From positions 62,001 through 126,000 of the forward strand of contig JADJHP010000008.1 in the NCBI GenBank assembly GCA_016707525.1: 64,000 bases of DNA, read 5' to 3'. Each line of letters begins with the position of its first letter. Position 1 is the stretch's first letter. The DNA is from Ignavibacteriota bacterium. GTDB taxonomy: Bacteria; Bacteroidota; Ignavibacteria; UBA10030; UBA6906. Of the stretch, positions 43,155 to 52,623 are shown in pieces. Below the pieces are notes generated by a model. It worked only from the letters and a program-made list of their open reading frames with translations. It did not search any database and was not told the DNA's origin. The translations under genes and the position numbers were made by a program.

Positions 43155-43187
43155 GCGCCGTGGACGCCCCCCCGGGCTCCACGGCGC
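43155..43187 (+). terminator. GC-rich hairpin after pntA
   Basis: GCGCCGTGGA (43155-43164) pairs with TCCACGGCGC (43178-43187). Only a weak TGCCGTTT follows. A likely terminator. Confidence 0.55.
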
Positions 43188-43312
43188 TGCCGTTTCCGCA
43201 ACTTTCCCCCCCTTCCGCCCGTACATATATGTTGCCTCATTTGATGTGTCCGGTTTCGGGGGGAACCACAGCATTTTACTATCCGTCGTACTCACGGTAT
43301 AAGGACCACCGT

Positions 43313-46300
43313 ATGTCCCGCATACTCTTCCTCCTTTCCGGCGTCCTCACACTCTGCGTCTCTCTGACGGTCGCACAGGATGAGACCCGCTTGCTTCGCT
43401 TCCCGGCGATCCACAACGACCGCATCGTCTTCACGTACGGCGGCGACCTGTTCACCGTGCCTGCGGCTGGCGGCGTTGCACGCCGCCTCACATCGGACAT
43501 CGGGTACGAGATGTTCGCCCGTTTCTCCCCCGATGGGAAGGAGATCGCCTTCACGGGACAATATGACGGCAACACCGAAGTGTATCTCATGCCGGCCGAG
43601 GGAGGGATCCCGCGGCGTCTGACCGTGACCGCCACCCTCGGACGCGACGACGTCTCCGACCGGATGGGCCCCAACAACATCGTGATGGCCTGGCGCGACA
43701 ACAATACCGTCGTCTACCGTTCACGCATGATCGAACCCAACGACTTCATCGGCCAGCTCTTCAGCGTCAGCCGCACCGGCGGCCCCTCAACACAACTCCC
43801 GCTTCCCCGCGGAGGGTTCTGTTCGTTCTCCCCCGATGGCAAGAGCATGGCCTACAACCGGGTGTTCCGCGAGTTCCGCACATGGAAACGCTACCGCGGT
43901 GGACAGGCGGACGATATCTGGATCCACGACTTTGCAACAAAGACCACAACGAACGTCACCAATGATCCGGCCCAGGACATCATCCCGATGTGGTCGGGGA
44001 CCAGGATCTATTTTGCTTCGGATCGCGACGAACGCAAACGGCTGAACCTCTATGTGTATGATACCGCCACACGCGAGACGAAGAAGCTGACACAGTTCAC
44101 AGAATTCGACGTGAAGTTCCCGTCATTGGGGAACACCGCCATCGTCTTCGAGAACGGAGGCTCCCTCTACACGCTGGACCTCGCGACGGAAGCCGTCAAG
44201 AAGGTTCCGGTCGCGATCAAAGAAGACTTCGACAGCGGCCGCGGCGGCCTCCGCGATGTCAGCAAAGAGGTCACGAATTTCGAGATCGCACCGGACGGCA
44301 GCCGCGGACTCTTCGGTGCGCGCGGTGATGTCTTCACGGTGCCTGCGGAACACGGTCCCACCCGCAACCTGACCGCCACACCGGGTGTTCACGAACGTAA
44401 CTCGAAATGGTCGCCCGACGGCAGGTGGATCGCGTACGTAAGCGATGCGACAGGTGAGGATGAGATCTATATCGTGCCGCAGGACGGCAGCGGCCCGGCC
44501 ATCCAGCTCTCCAAAGGCGGCGATACGTACAAGTACCAGATCGCATGGTCACCCGACAGCAAGAAGATCCTCTGGGCCGACAAGAAACAGCGGCTCCAGT
44601 TCGTGGACGTCGATACCAAAGCCGTGACGGTCGTCGCCCGATCGAAGGACTGGGAATTCACAGACTACTCCTGGTCGCCCGACAGCAAATGGATCGCATT
44701 CGCACGTCCCGAAGAGAAACGGATGACGACCATCCAGCTCTATTCCGTTGAGAAAGGGACGACGCACGAAGTGACGGACGGCTGGTTCAGCTCCGGCGAG
44801 CCGGTCTTCAGCGCCGATGGCAAATACCTCTTCTTCGTCTCGGCACGCACATTCAACCCGACGTACGGGCAGACCGAATTCAACCACGTCTACCTCGACA
44901 TGTCCCAGATCTATCTGGTGACCCTCGCCGCCGACACCCCATCGCCCTTCGCACCGAAAAGCGACGAAGTGAAGATCAAGGAAGAGAAGAAGGAACCGGC
45001 AAAGAAAGAGGAAGCCGACAAGAAAAAGAAAGACTCCGCCGTGGTGGTGAAGGTCGACCCCGACGGGATCGGCACGCGCATCGCCGTTCTGCCCGTCAAG
45101 GCCGCCAACTACCGCAACCTGCAGTCCGTCGGCGACAAGTTGTTCTATGTCCGTGCCGGCCGCAGGGATGAACGCCCGGTCCTGCTCGTGTACAATTTCG
45201 AGAAGGAGAAGGAAACAGAACTGGGCACGGTCGGTGGATTCGAGATCTCGGCGGATGGCAAGAAGATGATCGTCGGTGCCGATGGTGGCTATGCGATCAT
45301 CGACCTCCCGTCTGCCAAGATCGATATGAAGGAGCGGCTCAACCTCGGCGACATGAAGGTACGGCTCGACCGCCGGGCGGAATGGAACCAGATCTTCGCC
45401 GAGAGCTGGCGCCAGATGCGCGACTTCCTGTTCGCGCCCAACCTCCACGGGGTCGATTGGGCAGGGATCCGCAAGACCTATGAGCAATTGCTGCCATACG
45501 TGAATCACCGGACGGACCTGACGTACATCATCGGCGAGATGATCGGTGAGCTGAACATCGGGCATGCGTACGTCGGGGGGGGCGACTACCCGAAGCCCGA
45601 GCGCATCCCGACCGGTCTGCTTGGTGCAACGCTCGAACGCGACGGCGCCTCGGGGTACCCGAAGATCGTCAGGATCCTGAAAGGCCAGAATTGGGACCGT
45701 GCGCTGCGATCCCCGCTCACCGAGATCGGCGTCCGTGCGCACGAAGGCGACTTCATCATCGCGGTGAACGGTCGGTCCACGCGCGACATGAAGGACATCT
45801 ACGAGTCGCTCATCAACACGGCCGACAAGCAGGTCACCCTTACGCTCAACAGCAAACCGTCCACCGAAGGAAGCTGGACCACCGTTGTCGTTCCTACGGC
45901 CAGCGAACAGCAGCTGTACTATTACAACTGGGTCCAGAAGAATATCGAAACGGTGTCGGCGTCCACGGATGGCAAGGTGGGCTATGTGCACATCCCCGAC
46001 ATGGGCGTGCCCGGACTCAATGAGTTCGCGAAGTATTTTTATCCGCAGGTCGGCAAAGAGGCGCTCATCGTGGACGCGCGTGGCAACGGCGGTGGCAACG
46101 TCTCGCCGCAGATCATCGAACGGCTCCGCCGCGAGATCGCCATGATCGATATCGCACGCAACGGCAGCCCATCATTCGATCCGGGCGGTATCATTCCCGG
46201 CCCGAAGGTCCTTCTGCTGAATGAATTCTCCGCGTCGGACGGGGACATCGTCGCGTACCGGTTCAAGACCCACAAACTCGGACCGGTGATCGGCAAGCGG

Positions 46301-46579
46301 TCCTGGGGCGGTGTGGTGGGCATTCGCGGATCGCTTCCGTTGCTCGATGGAGGAACGCTGAACAGGCCCGAATTCTCACGCTACGATGTGGCGGGCAAGG
46401 AATGGATCATGGAAGGGCACGGCGTGGATCCGGACATCATCGTGGACAACGATCCGGCGAAAGAATATGCCGGTCAGGATGAGCAGCTCGACCGGGCGAT
46501 CGCGGTGGTGAAGGAAGAGATGAAGAAACATCCGGTGGTGATACCGCCGCCGCCGCCGTACCCCGATAAGAGCAGATAG
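43313..46579 (+). CDS. Tricorn-type serine peptidase homologue
   Basis: This 1088-residue protein has a signal peptide (ILFLLSGVLTLCVSLTVA). Many WD40-like/PD40 propeller repeats follow (RFSPDGKEIAFTGQYDGNTE, WSPDGRWIAYVSDATGEDEI), and a charged Lys/Glu linker (KEEKKEPAKKEEADKKKK) lies near residue 565. Next come a tricorn C1-like core, a PDZ domain (IVRILKGQNWD...HEGDFIIAVNGRSTRDM) and an S41-type peptidase domain with ALIVDARGNGGGN and NEFSASDGDIV, where the nucleophilic serine is expected. The domain order matches tricorn peptidase of archaea and its bacterial homologues. Export suggests periplasmic peptide degradation. A start at ATG 43313 gives the signal peptide. Confidence 0.92.
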   Translation: MSRILFLLSGVLTLCVSLTVAQDETRLLRFPAIHNDRIVFTYGGDLFTVPAAGGVARRLTSDIGYEMFARFSPDGKEIAFTGQYDGNTEVYLMPAEGGIPRRLTVTATLGRDDVSDRMGPNNIVMAWRDNNTVVYRSRMIEPNDFIGQLFSVSRTGGPSTQLPLPRGGFCSFSPDGKSMAYNRVFREFRTWKRYRGGQADDIWIHDFATKTTTNVTNDPAQDIIPMWSGTRIYFASDRDERKRLNLYVYDTATRETKKLTQFTEFDVKFPSLGNTAIVFENGGSLYTLDLATEAVKKVPVAIKEDFDSGRGGLRDVSKEVTNFEIAPDGSRGLFGARGDVFTVPAEHGPTRNLTATPGVHERNSKWSPDGRWIAYVSDATGEDEIYIVPQDGSGPAIQLSKGGDTYKYQIAWSPDSKKILWADKKQRLQFVDVDTKAVTVVARSKDWEFTDYSWSPDSKWIAFARPEEKRMTTIQLYSVEKGTTHEVTDGWFSSGEPVFSADGKYLFFVSARTFNPTYGQTEFNHVYLDMSQIYLVTLAADTPSPFAPKSDEVKIKEEKKEPAKKEEADKKKKDSAVVVKVDPDGIGTRIAVLPVKAANYRNLQSVGDKLFYVRAGRRDERPVLLVYNFEKEKETELGTVGGFEISADGKKMIVGADGGYAIIDLPSAKIDMKERLNLGDMKVRLDRRAEWNQIFAESWRQMRDFLFAPNLHGVDWAGIRKTYEQLLPYVNHRTDLTYIIGEMIGELNIGHAYVGGGDYPKPERIPTGLLGATLERDGASGYPKIVRILKGQNWDRALRSPLTEIGVRAHEGDFIIAVNGRSTRDMKDIYESLINTADKQVTLTLNSKPSTEGSWTTVVVPTASEQQLYYYNWVQKNIETVSASTDGKVGYVHIPDMGVPGLNEFAKYFYPQVGKEALIVDARGNGGGNVSPQIIERLRREIAMIDIARNGSPSFDPGGIIPGPKVLLLNEFSASDGDIVAYRFKTHKLGPVIGKRSWGGVVGIRGSLPLLDGGTLNRPEFSRYDVAGKEWIMEGHGVDPDIIVDNDPAKEYAGQDEQLDRAIAVVKEEMKKHPVVIPPPPPYPDKSR

Positions 46580-46603
46580 TCTCTCAGGGCAGCGACAAAA
46601 GCA

Positions 46604-46654
46604 AAAGGGAAAGAAGGCAGAGCGGGATATCGATCTCCTGCCTTTTTTCCCTTT
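46604..46654. terminator. Bidirectional terminator between convergent genes
   Basis: AAAGGGAAAGAAGGCAG (46604-46620) pairs with CTGCCTTTTTTCCCTTT (46638-46654) with one G-T pair and a 17-base loop. The U/A-rich arms serve both strands: the tricorn gene from the left and folA from the right. Confidence 0.8.
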
Positions 46655-46721
46655 GCCATTTTCCGGCTCAGCCTTGTGCCTCTCTTCCCCCACATCTTCC
46701 GCTCTTCGTTGCTCCTCCTCT

Positions 46722-47186
46722 TCACCCTCTCACGTAGTCCTCAAACCTGTACCCCTCATGCTCTTCACGGGACACAAGAGTGAAGACGGTGCCCAGCAGA
46801 TGGGCATAGGCGGGAAAATACGTGTCGGCATCCGGTTCCTGGTCCACCACCGTCAGGTAGAGCCGGTCCGCTTTCGGCAGCAGCTGCCTGTACACCTCGC
46901 CCCCGCCGATCACGAATACCACACCCTCACCCTTCAACGCTTCCAGGGCCGCGTCAACGGATGCATAGGTCTCGACTCCGGGGATGTTCCTGCGCGTGAT
47001 CACGACATTCCGCCGGTCGACCAGAGGTTTGCCAAGGGAGTCCCATGTCTTCCGCCCCATGAGCACGGTGTGCCCTTTTGTGATCCGCTTGAACCGCTTG
47101 AGGTCTTCGGAGATGTGCCACGGCATGATGCCGTTCTTGCCGATGGCGCGGTTCCGGCCAACGGCTGCGATGAGAGCCAGTTTCAC
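46722..47186 (-). CDS. folA: Dihydrofolate reductase
   Basis: This 154-residue enzyme reduces dihydrofolate to tetrahydrofolate with NADPH. It has the typical start (LIAAVGRNRAIGKNGIMPW), the FKRITKGHTVLMGRKTW substrate/cofactor segment, GKPLVDRRNVVITR and the VFVIGGGEVYRQLLP NADPH loop. Its length is standard. It overlaps thyA upstream by four bases and so is co-translated with it, the classical pair that remakes folate after dTMP synthesis. Confidence 0.97.
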   Translation of the reverse strand: MKLALIAAVGRNRAIGKNGIMPWHISEDLKRFKRITKGHTVLMGRKTWDSLGKPLVDRRNVVITRRNIPGVETYASVDAALEALKGEGVVFVIGGGEVYRQLLPKADRLYLTVVDQEPDADTYFPAYAHLLGTVFTLVSREEHEGYRFEDYVRG

Positions 47187-47995
47187 ACCGCCACCGCGAA
47201 TTTGATGCCGGGATGGGGGTCGTATCCGGAGAGCGTGAAGTCTTCGAACGTGAGTTCATGCATCGGCTTCGCGGCGATCTCGATGGACGGCAGCGCACGG
47301 GGCGAGCGCTTCAACTGCTCACGCAGCCCGTCCACATGATTCACGTACACGTGGGCATCAACGATCGTGTGACTGAACAGACCGACCCTCAGCCCTGCTT
47401 CGCGGGCAAGGATATGCGTGATCAGCGAATACGCGGCCAGGTTGAAGGGGATCCCGAGCGCGATGTCGCCCGAACGCTGGGTCAGGTGGCAGTTCACCTT
47501 CCCTCCCGACACATTGAAGACGAACGAGTAGTGGCACGGGGGGAGTTTGCTGCCAAAGGCGTTGCCCGGTTCCCACGCTGTGACGACCATGCGGCGGGAA
47601 TGCGGATCGTTCTTCATCAACTCCACCACCTTGCCGATCTGATCGATCTCTTCCACTTCATACGCCTTCGTGTCCGGGTTCCAGCGGGCACTCGGGAAAC
47701 GCCGCCAGTACCGCCCGTATGCCGTGTCCAGGTTCCCGTTCTCATCCGCCCAGGCGTCCCAGATCTTCGTGTGCTGGCGCAAATTCCTGATATGGTCTTC
47801 ACCCGAAAGATACCACAGTACCTCGTACAGCATCGATGGGAAGTTCACCTTCTTGGTGGTCAGGAGCGGATAGCCCGCGGACAGGTCCACGGTGTAGTGC
47901 TCCGCAAAACTGGAGATCGTGTCCACGCCGGTGCGGTTGGTCTTGCGCACGCCATTGGCGAGGACGCGTTCCACGAGATCAAGATAGACTTGCAT
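47183..47995 (-). CDS. thyA: Thymidylate synthase
   Basis: This 270-residue enzyme makes dTMP from dUMP and methylenetetrahydrofolate. It has the catalytic cysteine in LPPCHYSFVFNV, followed by QRSGDIALGIPFNLAAYS, and the end VAV after ALPSIEI. The N-terminal YLDLVERVLANGVRKTNRTG is canonical. The folA gene follows with a four-base overlap. Start ATG 47995. Confidence 0.97.
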   Translation of the reverse strand: MQVYLDLVERVLANGVRKTNRTGVDTISSFAEHYTVDLSAGYPLLTTKKVNFPSMLYEVLWYLSGEDHIRNLRQHTKIWDAWADENGNLDTAYGRYWRRFPSARWNPDTKAYEVEEIDQIGKVVELMKNDPHSRRMVVTAWEPGNAFGSKLPPCHYSFVFNVSGGKVNCHLTQRSGDIALGIPFNLAAYSLITHILAREAGLRVGLFSHTIVDAHVYVNHVDGLREQLKRSPRALPSIEIAAKPMHELTFEDFTLSGYDPHPGIKFAVAV

Positions 47996-48069
47996 AGGAA
48001 AGGCTGCCGTTCAGTGTCCGTGTGTCGAAAAGGGTACCAAAAAGAGGGCCGAAATGCAACCAACAGCGT

Positions 48070-48837
48070 TCAGGCGCGCATCGGGTTGCGGATCGTCTGC
48101 ACGGCCAGTGCGAACGAAATACCGAGGAAGACCAGAAAGGCACCTGCCTCACAAAGGACAACTCCCGGTGCACCAGCTCCCACGGTGGCAAAGCGCAGAA
48201 CGTCGGTGTGCCACGTCAGTGGATTCGCGTAGGAGAAATATCTGAGCCAATCGGGCAGCCCATCCACCGGATAGAACATGGAGCTCCCGAACATCAGGAG
48301 GAAGTAGGCGACATTCAGGAAGGTATTGAACATGTCATTCCTTCTGATCCTGATGGCGAACGTGGTCAGAAAGAAGAACCAGCCGGCGGTGCCGAGCACC
48401 TGGACGACAGCAACGAGCAATAAACCGGTCCACAGGATCGGAGCACCAAGGATCACCGCGGCGGCAACGATCGTGAGGGCCGCCTGCACGAGCGAGAGCA
48501 ATGTATTGAACAGGATCTTGCCGATGAGGAACTCGGCCCTGGACATCGGATAGGTGAGGAATTCGTAGAAGATCCCGTTGTCGCGGTCGACAAAGAAACC
48601 GTACGACGTATTGATCGCGATACCAAAGCTCGCCATGGAAAGCACACCGGCGAGGAAGAATGCATTGTAGGCGACCCGTGTGCCACCGACATCAACACCC
48701 GTCGACAACGCGCTGTTGAGGCCGATGCCGAAGATCAGCAGATAGGCCAGCGGCATCAGGAGATCGTAGAATCCCCATGTCATGCTCGTCATGCGGATCC
48801 GGTATTCGCGGTACATCACCGCAAGGATCATCCTCAT
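48070..48837 (-). CDS. ABC-2-type transporter permease
   Basis: This 255-residue permease has about six helices (LAYLLIFGIGLNSAL, FFLAGVLSMASFGIAI, LVQAALTIVAAAVIL, LLLVAVVQVLGTAGWFFFLT, LNVAYFLLMFGSSMF and GAFLVFLGISFALAV). It carries the ABC-2 motif region NGIFYEFLTYPMSRAEFLIGK. It belongs to the DrrB/NodJ-type exporters. The start is ATG 48837, overlapping the stop of its ATPase (ATGA), so the pair makes one exporter. The substrate is unknown. Confidence 0.9.
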   Translation of the reverse strand: MRMILAVMYREYRIRMTSMTWGFYDLLMPLAYLLIFGIGLNSALSTGVDVGGTRVAYNAFFLAGVLSMASFGIAINTSYGFFVDRDNGIFYEFLTYPMSRAEFLIGKILFNTLLSLVQAALTIVAAAVILGAPILWTGLLLVAVVQVLGTAGWFFFLTTFAIRIRRNDMFNTFLNVAYFLLMFGSSMFYPVDGLPDWLRYFSYANPLTWHTDVLRFATVGAGAPGVVLCEAGAFLVFLGISFALAVQTIRNPMRA

Positions 48838-49811
48838 GGCTGCGGCCCCTCCCCCACGCTCCCGCTCCCTCCCAGCAATTCTATGAAGACATCCTCCAGG
48901 GAAGCGCTGTTCACTTCGAAATGCACGATCGGTTCGCACCGGGACAATGCATCGAGCAGCGCGAACGTGGCGCCGTTGGTCCCCTGCATGCTCATCGTCA
49001 GCGTGGTATGCGTCGTCGTGAGTTTCAGCAACGGGAAGGAACGTGCAACCTCAAGGATCTCCGGGCGCATCGATGTGAATGTGACGTTCACGTCGTACAC
49101 TTCGCCCGCCATCGCCTTGATCTTCTGCAGATCTCCGCTTGCGATCGTCCGCCCGTGATCGATGATCGCGATCCGGTCACACAGCTCTTCGGCCTCCTGC
49201 AGGATGTGCGTGGTCAGGAGGATGGTCCTGCCCTGACGGGCGTGGTCGCGGATGGCGTCCAGAGTGGCGCGTTTGTTCACCGGATCCATCCCCGTGGTGG
49301 CCTCATCGAGGAACACCACAGGCTTGTCGACCATGAAGACCTTGGCGACCTGGACCCTGCGCTTGAGGCCGCCGCTCAGGTCGATCACCTTCTGGTTGCG
49401 ATGCTCGATGAGCCCGAATTGCTCCATCACGGCGTCGGCCCGCGACTTGATCTGATGGCCGGGAATGGAGTGGAACCGGGCGTAGGTAGCCAGATTGTCG
49501 GCCACCGAAAGAAAGACCTCAACGGCGTTCTCTTGGAGGACGGCGCAGATGGATTCCCGAACACGGAGGGGGTGGGCTGTGACATCAAAGCCACATACTT
49601 CCGCCAGGCCACTGGTCGGCCTGACCAGGGTCGTCAGGATCCTCAGAAGGGTCGTCTTTCCGGCACCATTTCTGCCCAAAAGGCCGAAAATCTCCCCTTT
49701 TTCGATCTCCAGGCTCAGTCCATCAAGGGCGCGGACGGGATGGTCTGACCCCGGGTGGTAGGTCTTGACCAGGTCCTGTGCCCGGACCGCTATGGGAGTA
49801 CCAGAAGGCAT
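48834..49811 (-). CDS. ABC transporter ATP-binding protein (DrrA-like)
   Basis: This 325-residue ATPase has Walker A (GRNGAGKTTLL, about residues 45-55), the signature DLSGGLKRRVQVA and Walker B VVFLDEATTGMDP. A C-terminal extension of about 90 residues follows the ATPase core, as is usual in DrrA-type exporters. It is co-translated with the permease at 48070. Confidence 0.93.
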   Translation of the reverse strand: MPSGTPIAVRAQDLVKTYHPGSDHPVRALDGLSLEIEKGEIFGLLGRNGAGKTTLLRILTTLVRPTSGLAEVCGFDVTAHPLRVRESICAVLQENAVEVFLSVADNLATYARFHSIPGHQIKSRADAVMEQFGLIEHRNQKVIDLSGGLKRRVQVAKVFMVDKPVVFLDEATTGMDPVNKRATLDAIRDHARQGRTILLTTHILQEAEELCDRIAIIDHGRTIASGDLQKIKAMAGEVYDVNVTFTSMRPEILEVARSFPLLKLTTTHTTLTMSMQGTNGATFALLDALSRCEPIVHFEVNSASLEDVFIELLGGSGSVGEGPQP

Positions 49812-49937
49812 GGGTCAATGTACGGAAGAACCCCGTGGAGTGTCAAGGGCGTGAAACCGCCAACCCTTTTTTTTCGTATAGGTTACAGGGAGGATCCCGA
49901 AGCCAGCGATGGCAGGCACCAGACTTGGAGAGTCACC

Positions 49938-51809
49938 ATGAACATTCGTACCATCATCGGGATCACCGCCGTCGTTGGCGGGATCGTTACAGGCGTTGCC
50001 GGCGAAAAGACGTTCGTGTCCCTGCGCAACTTCAAGGACCAGGAACTGAGATCTGCGGGTTTTGAACTCCGGAGGCCGTCGACGATCCATATCACCGCAC
50101 TCGGCGGCGGCGGCAATCAGGGATGGTCCTACAAAAGCGACAGGATGTTCGCGTACGGATGGATCATCGATGCCAGCACGCGGCGCCCGGTCTGGGAAAT
50201 GACGGTCCGCAACACACAAAGATCCCGCAACGATCGCTCCTTCGATGGCAACGTCACGCTGGAGCCGGGAAAGTACGAGGCGTACTTCGCGGCGACGACG
50301 TTCGCCTATCACACCACATTCACACATTTCAACATCAACGTTGATCATCGCGAGAAGCCGCTCTTCGGGCCCATGGGCGGGAACAACGGACGTCATTTCT
50401 TCTCATGGATCACGGATTGGTGGAGCGATGACATCACCGACGAATGGAATCACCGTGCCGGTGGCTGGGGGATGGATCTGGCCGCCGACGAATCCACGGT
50501 GCGGTCCATCGGTTCGTTCACGCCTCCTGCTGTGAGCCCGGCCGTCGTCCTCTCGGCAACGAAACTCGGTGATGATGCATACGTGCATCACGAATTCTCT
50601 CTGAATGCTCCGGCAACGGTCATCGTCCGCGCCATCGGCGAAGGTATGCAGGGTGCCGAGTGTGTGGATTGCGGTTGGATCGTGAACGCGAAGACCCGGG
50701 AACGGGTCTGGTCGGCGTCCTGGGATGACGCAGAGCCCGCCGGCGGCGGCCGAAAGAACCTCACCACCGAATCCGAGGTGGAACTGGAGCCCGGCACGTA
50801 TATGCTCTACGCCATCACCGACGACAGTCACTCGAACGCGGACTGGAACGACTCGCCTCCGTACGATCCGTATAGCTGGGGCATGACGGTTTCGATCCCC
50901 GACGAGACGGAACGCCGGGCATTCTCACTGGCCACACCCAGGGCGGAAGAACCGGTGATCGTTCGCATCACGAAGGTAAAGGACAACGAGAGCCGCACGG
51001 AAGGCTTTACGCTCAAGCAGGATGCAAAGGTACACATCTATGCCTTTGGCGAACGGGACAACACCAGCCGCTCGATGGCAGACTACGCCACCATCATCGA
51101 TGCGAAGACGCGCGACCGCGTATGGACCATGGATGTGGACCGCACCAGCCATGCGGGTGGTGCCGCCAAGAACAGATATGTGGATGAGGTGGTCTCCCTG
51201 GCACGCGGCAACTACATCGTGAACTACGTCACGGACGATTCCCACGCCTACACCGACTGGAACGACAATCCGCCGTTCGACAAAGAGAACTACGGGATCA
51301 CGATCACTGCCGCGGGCGGTTGGAACCCCGCCGGCATCGTGACAAAGTACGTCGAGGAGAAGGACAGAAATATCATCGCACAACTCATACGCATGCGCGA
51401 TGAGGAGGACCGTTCAACGCGCTTTGCGCTCGACCGCACGACACGGATCAGGGTGTACGCGATCGGCGAAGGCCAGGGCCGTGACCTGTACGATTACGGG
51501 TGGATCCAGGACGCACGCACGGGAACAGTGGTCTGGGAGATGACCTACGGCATGACGTTCCATGCCGGTGGCGGAAGGAAGAACCGGATGGTCAATACGT
51601 CCATCGTTCTGGATAAGGGCGAGTATGTCCTTCACTTCCGTTCCGACGATTCCCATTCGTATGCGGATTGGAACGTCGACCCACCGGACGACCGGGAGTA
51701 CTGGGGGATCACGCTGTACAGGGAGAGTGCGTCGGACCCGCCGCAACCCCCACCCGTGCCGGAAGCGGGAGTGCCGCCGCCGCCTCATACCGGCAAGAAA
51801 CCGCACTAA
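49938..51809 (+). CDS. Secreted protein built from four copies of an unrecognised domain
   Basis: This 623-residue protein has a signal peptide (IRTIIGITAVVGGIVTGVAG). Four repeats of about 120 residues follow, near 27-185, 204-322, 341-457 and 480-595. They share DYGWIxDAxTRxxVW, a middle HAGGxxKN and the strong motif DDSHxxxDWNxxPP before a YGIT ending. The first copy is most diverged and longer. A Pro-rich tail (PPQPPPVPEAGVPPPPHTG) ends the protein. The Asp-rich motif would suit metal or carbohydrate binding, but I know of no family for it. The start is ATG 49938, after GGAG. It is a single gene between two inverted units. Confidence 0.8.
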   Translation: MNIRTIIGITAVVGGIVTGVAGEKTFVSLRNFKDQELRSAGFELRRPSTIHITALGGGGNQGWSYKSDRMFAYGWIIDASTRRPVWEMTVRNTQRSRNDRSFDGNVTLEPGKYEAYFAATTFAYHTTFTHFNINVDHREKPLFGPMGGNNGRHFFSWITDWWSDDITDEWNHRAGGWGMDLAADESTVRSIGSFTPPAVSPAVVLSATKLGDDAYVHHEFSLNAPATVIVRAIGEGMQGAECVDCGWIVNAKTRERVWSASWDDAEPAGGGRKNLTTESEVELEPGTYMLYAITDDSHSNADWNDSPPYDPYSWGMTVSIPDETERRAFSLATPRAEEPVIVRITKVKDNESRTEGFTLKQDAKVHIYAFGERDNTSRSMADYATIIDAKTRDRVWTMDVDRTSHAGGAAKNRYVDEVVSLARGNYIVNYVTDDSHAYTDWNDNPPFDKENYGITITAAGGWNPAGIVTKYVEEKDRNIIAQLIRMRDEEDRSTRFALDRTTRIRVYAIGEGQGRDLYDYGWIQDARTGTVVWEMTYGMTFHAGGGRKNRMVNTSIVLDKGEYVLHFRSDDSHSYADWNVDPPDDREYWGITLYRESASDPPQPPPVPEAGVPPPPHTGKKPH

Positions 51810-51819
51810 GAATGGCATG

Positions 51820-51849
51820 ATGCCGGTCCTTCCTACGAAGGCCCGGCAT
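51820..51849. terminator. Bidirectional terminator hairpin
   Basis: ATGCCGG then CCTTC (51820-51832) pair with GAAGG then CCGGCAT (51836-51849), with one mismatch and a four-base loop. It lies between the stop of the repeat protein and the minus-strand pseudouridine synthase, whose last codons overlap it. Confidence 0.65.
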
Positions 51850-52468
51850 CGTTCTGTTCGTGGCGCTCTGGTGTACCGCCAGCCCACCGGCGAAGCCGTT
51901 GGTACTCGTCAGGAGACAATTCCCTGCTCTGCCCCGGCTCCAGACCGTCGAGCGTAAATTCCCCAACACGGGTACGGATCAGCCGCAGCGTCGGATGGCC
52001 AACGGCTGCGGTCATCTTGCGGACCTGGCGGTTCCGCCCCTCACGCAGTACGAGCTCGATCCATGCGGTCGGGACGTTCTTCCGGAAACGGACAGGCACG
52101 GGGCGCGGCGGAAAGACCGGTTCTTCGGGAAGCAGACGCACCTCCGCAGGCCTGGTCATCTTTCCCTCGATCAAGACACCCCCGCGCAGCCGCGCAAGGT
52201 CCTCTTCATCAGGGATCCGGTCGACCTGCACCACGTAGGTCTTCGGATGCTCGAATGCGGGGTCGGTAAGGCGATGGGTCAGGAACCTGTCGTCGGTCAG
52301 GAAAAGCAACCCCTCACTGTCAGCGTCCAACCGGCCGATGGGATAGACTCCCTCCTTGAACGGCCCGAACACCTTGAGGGAAAGCCAGGCAGCTTCCGGT
52401 GTGAAGCGGGAGACGACACCGTAGGGCTTATACAGGAGATAGCACGTTTTCCGGGGGGGTGGAGGCAT
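51833..52468 (-). CDS. rRNA pseudouridine synthase (RluE/RsuA family)
   Basis: This 211-residue enzyme isomerises a uridine in rRNA. It has the opening YLLYKPYGVVSRFT, the catalytic aspartate region PIGRLDADSEGLLFLTDD and REGRNRQVRKM near residue 143. It lacks the N-terminal S4 domain found in RsuA and RluB, which fits the RluE subgroup. The start is ATG 52468. It is transcribed away from the sugar-dehydrogenase-like gene. Confidence 0.92.
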   Translation of the reverse strand: MPPPPRKTCYLLYKPYGVVSRFTPEAAWLSLKVFGPFKEGVYPIGRLDADSEGLLFLTDDRFLTHRLTDPAFEHPKTYVVQVDRIPDEEDLARLRGGVLIEGKMTRPAEVRLLPEEPVFPPRPVPVRFRKNVPTAWIELVLREGRNRQVRKMTAAVGHPTLRLIRTRVGEFTLDGLEPGQSRELSPDEYQRLRRWAGGTPERHEQNDAGPS

Positions 52469-52623
52469 GACACGAATATACTGAGAGGGTGCCTGCGGGT
52501 CAAGCGCCCGGCGTTGCGGGTCTCGCTGCGAATTGGTACTTTACATACGAGGCCTGCCGCCTCCCGCTGCAAAGGACATCAAGCCACGATCTTGTCAGTC
52601 ACGAAAGGAATGTATAGATCGTT

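Noticed and set aside
44549..45991. 480-codon minus-strand open frame within the tricorn gene
   Set aside because: The opposite strand shows propeller, PDZ and peptidase motifs. This frame has no motif.
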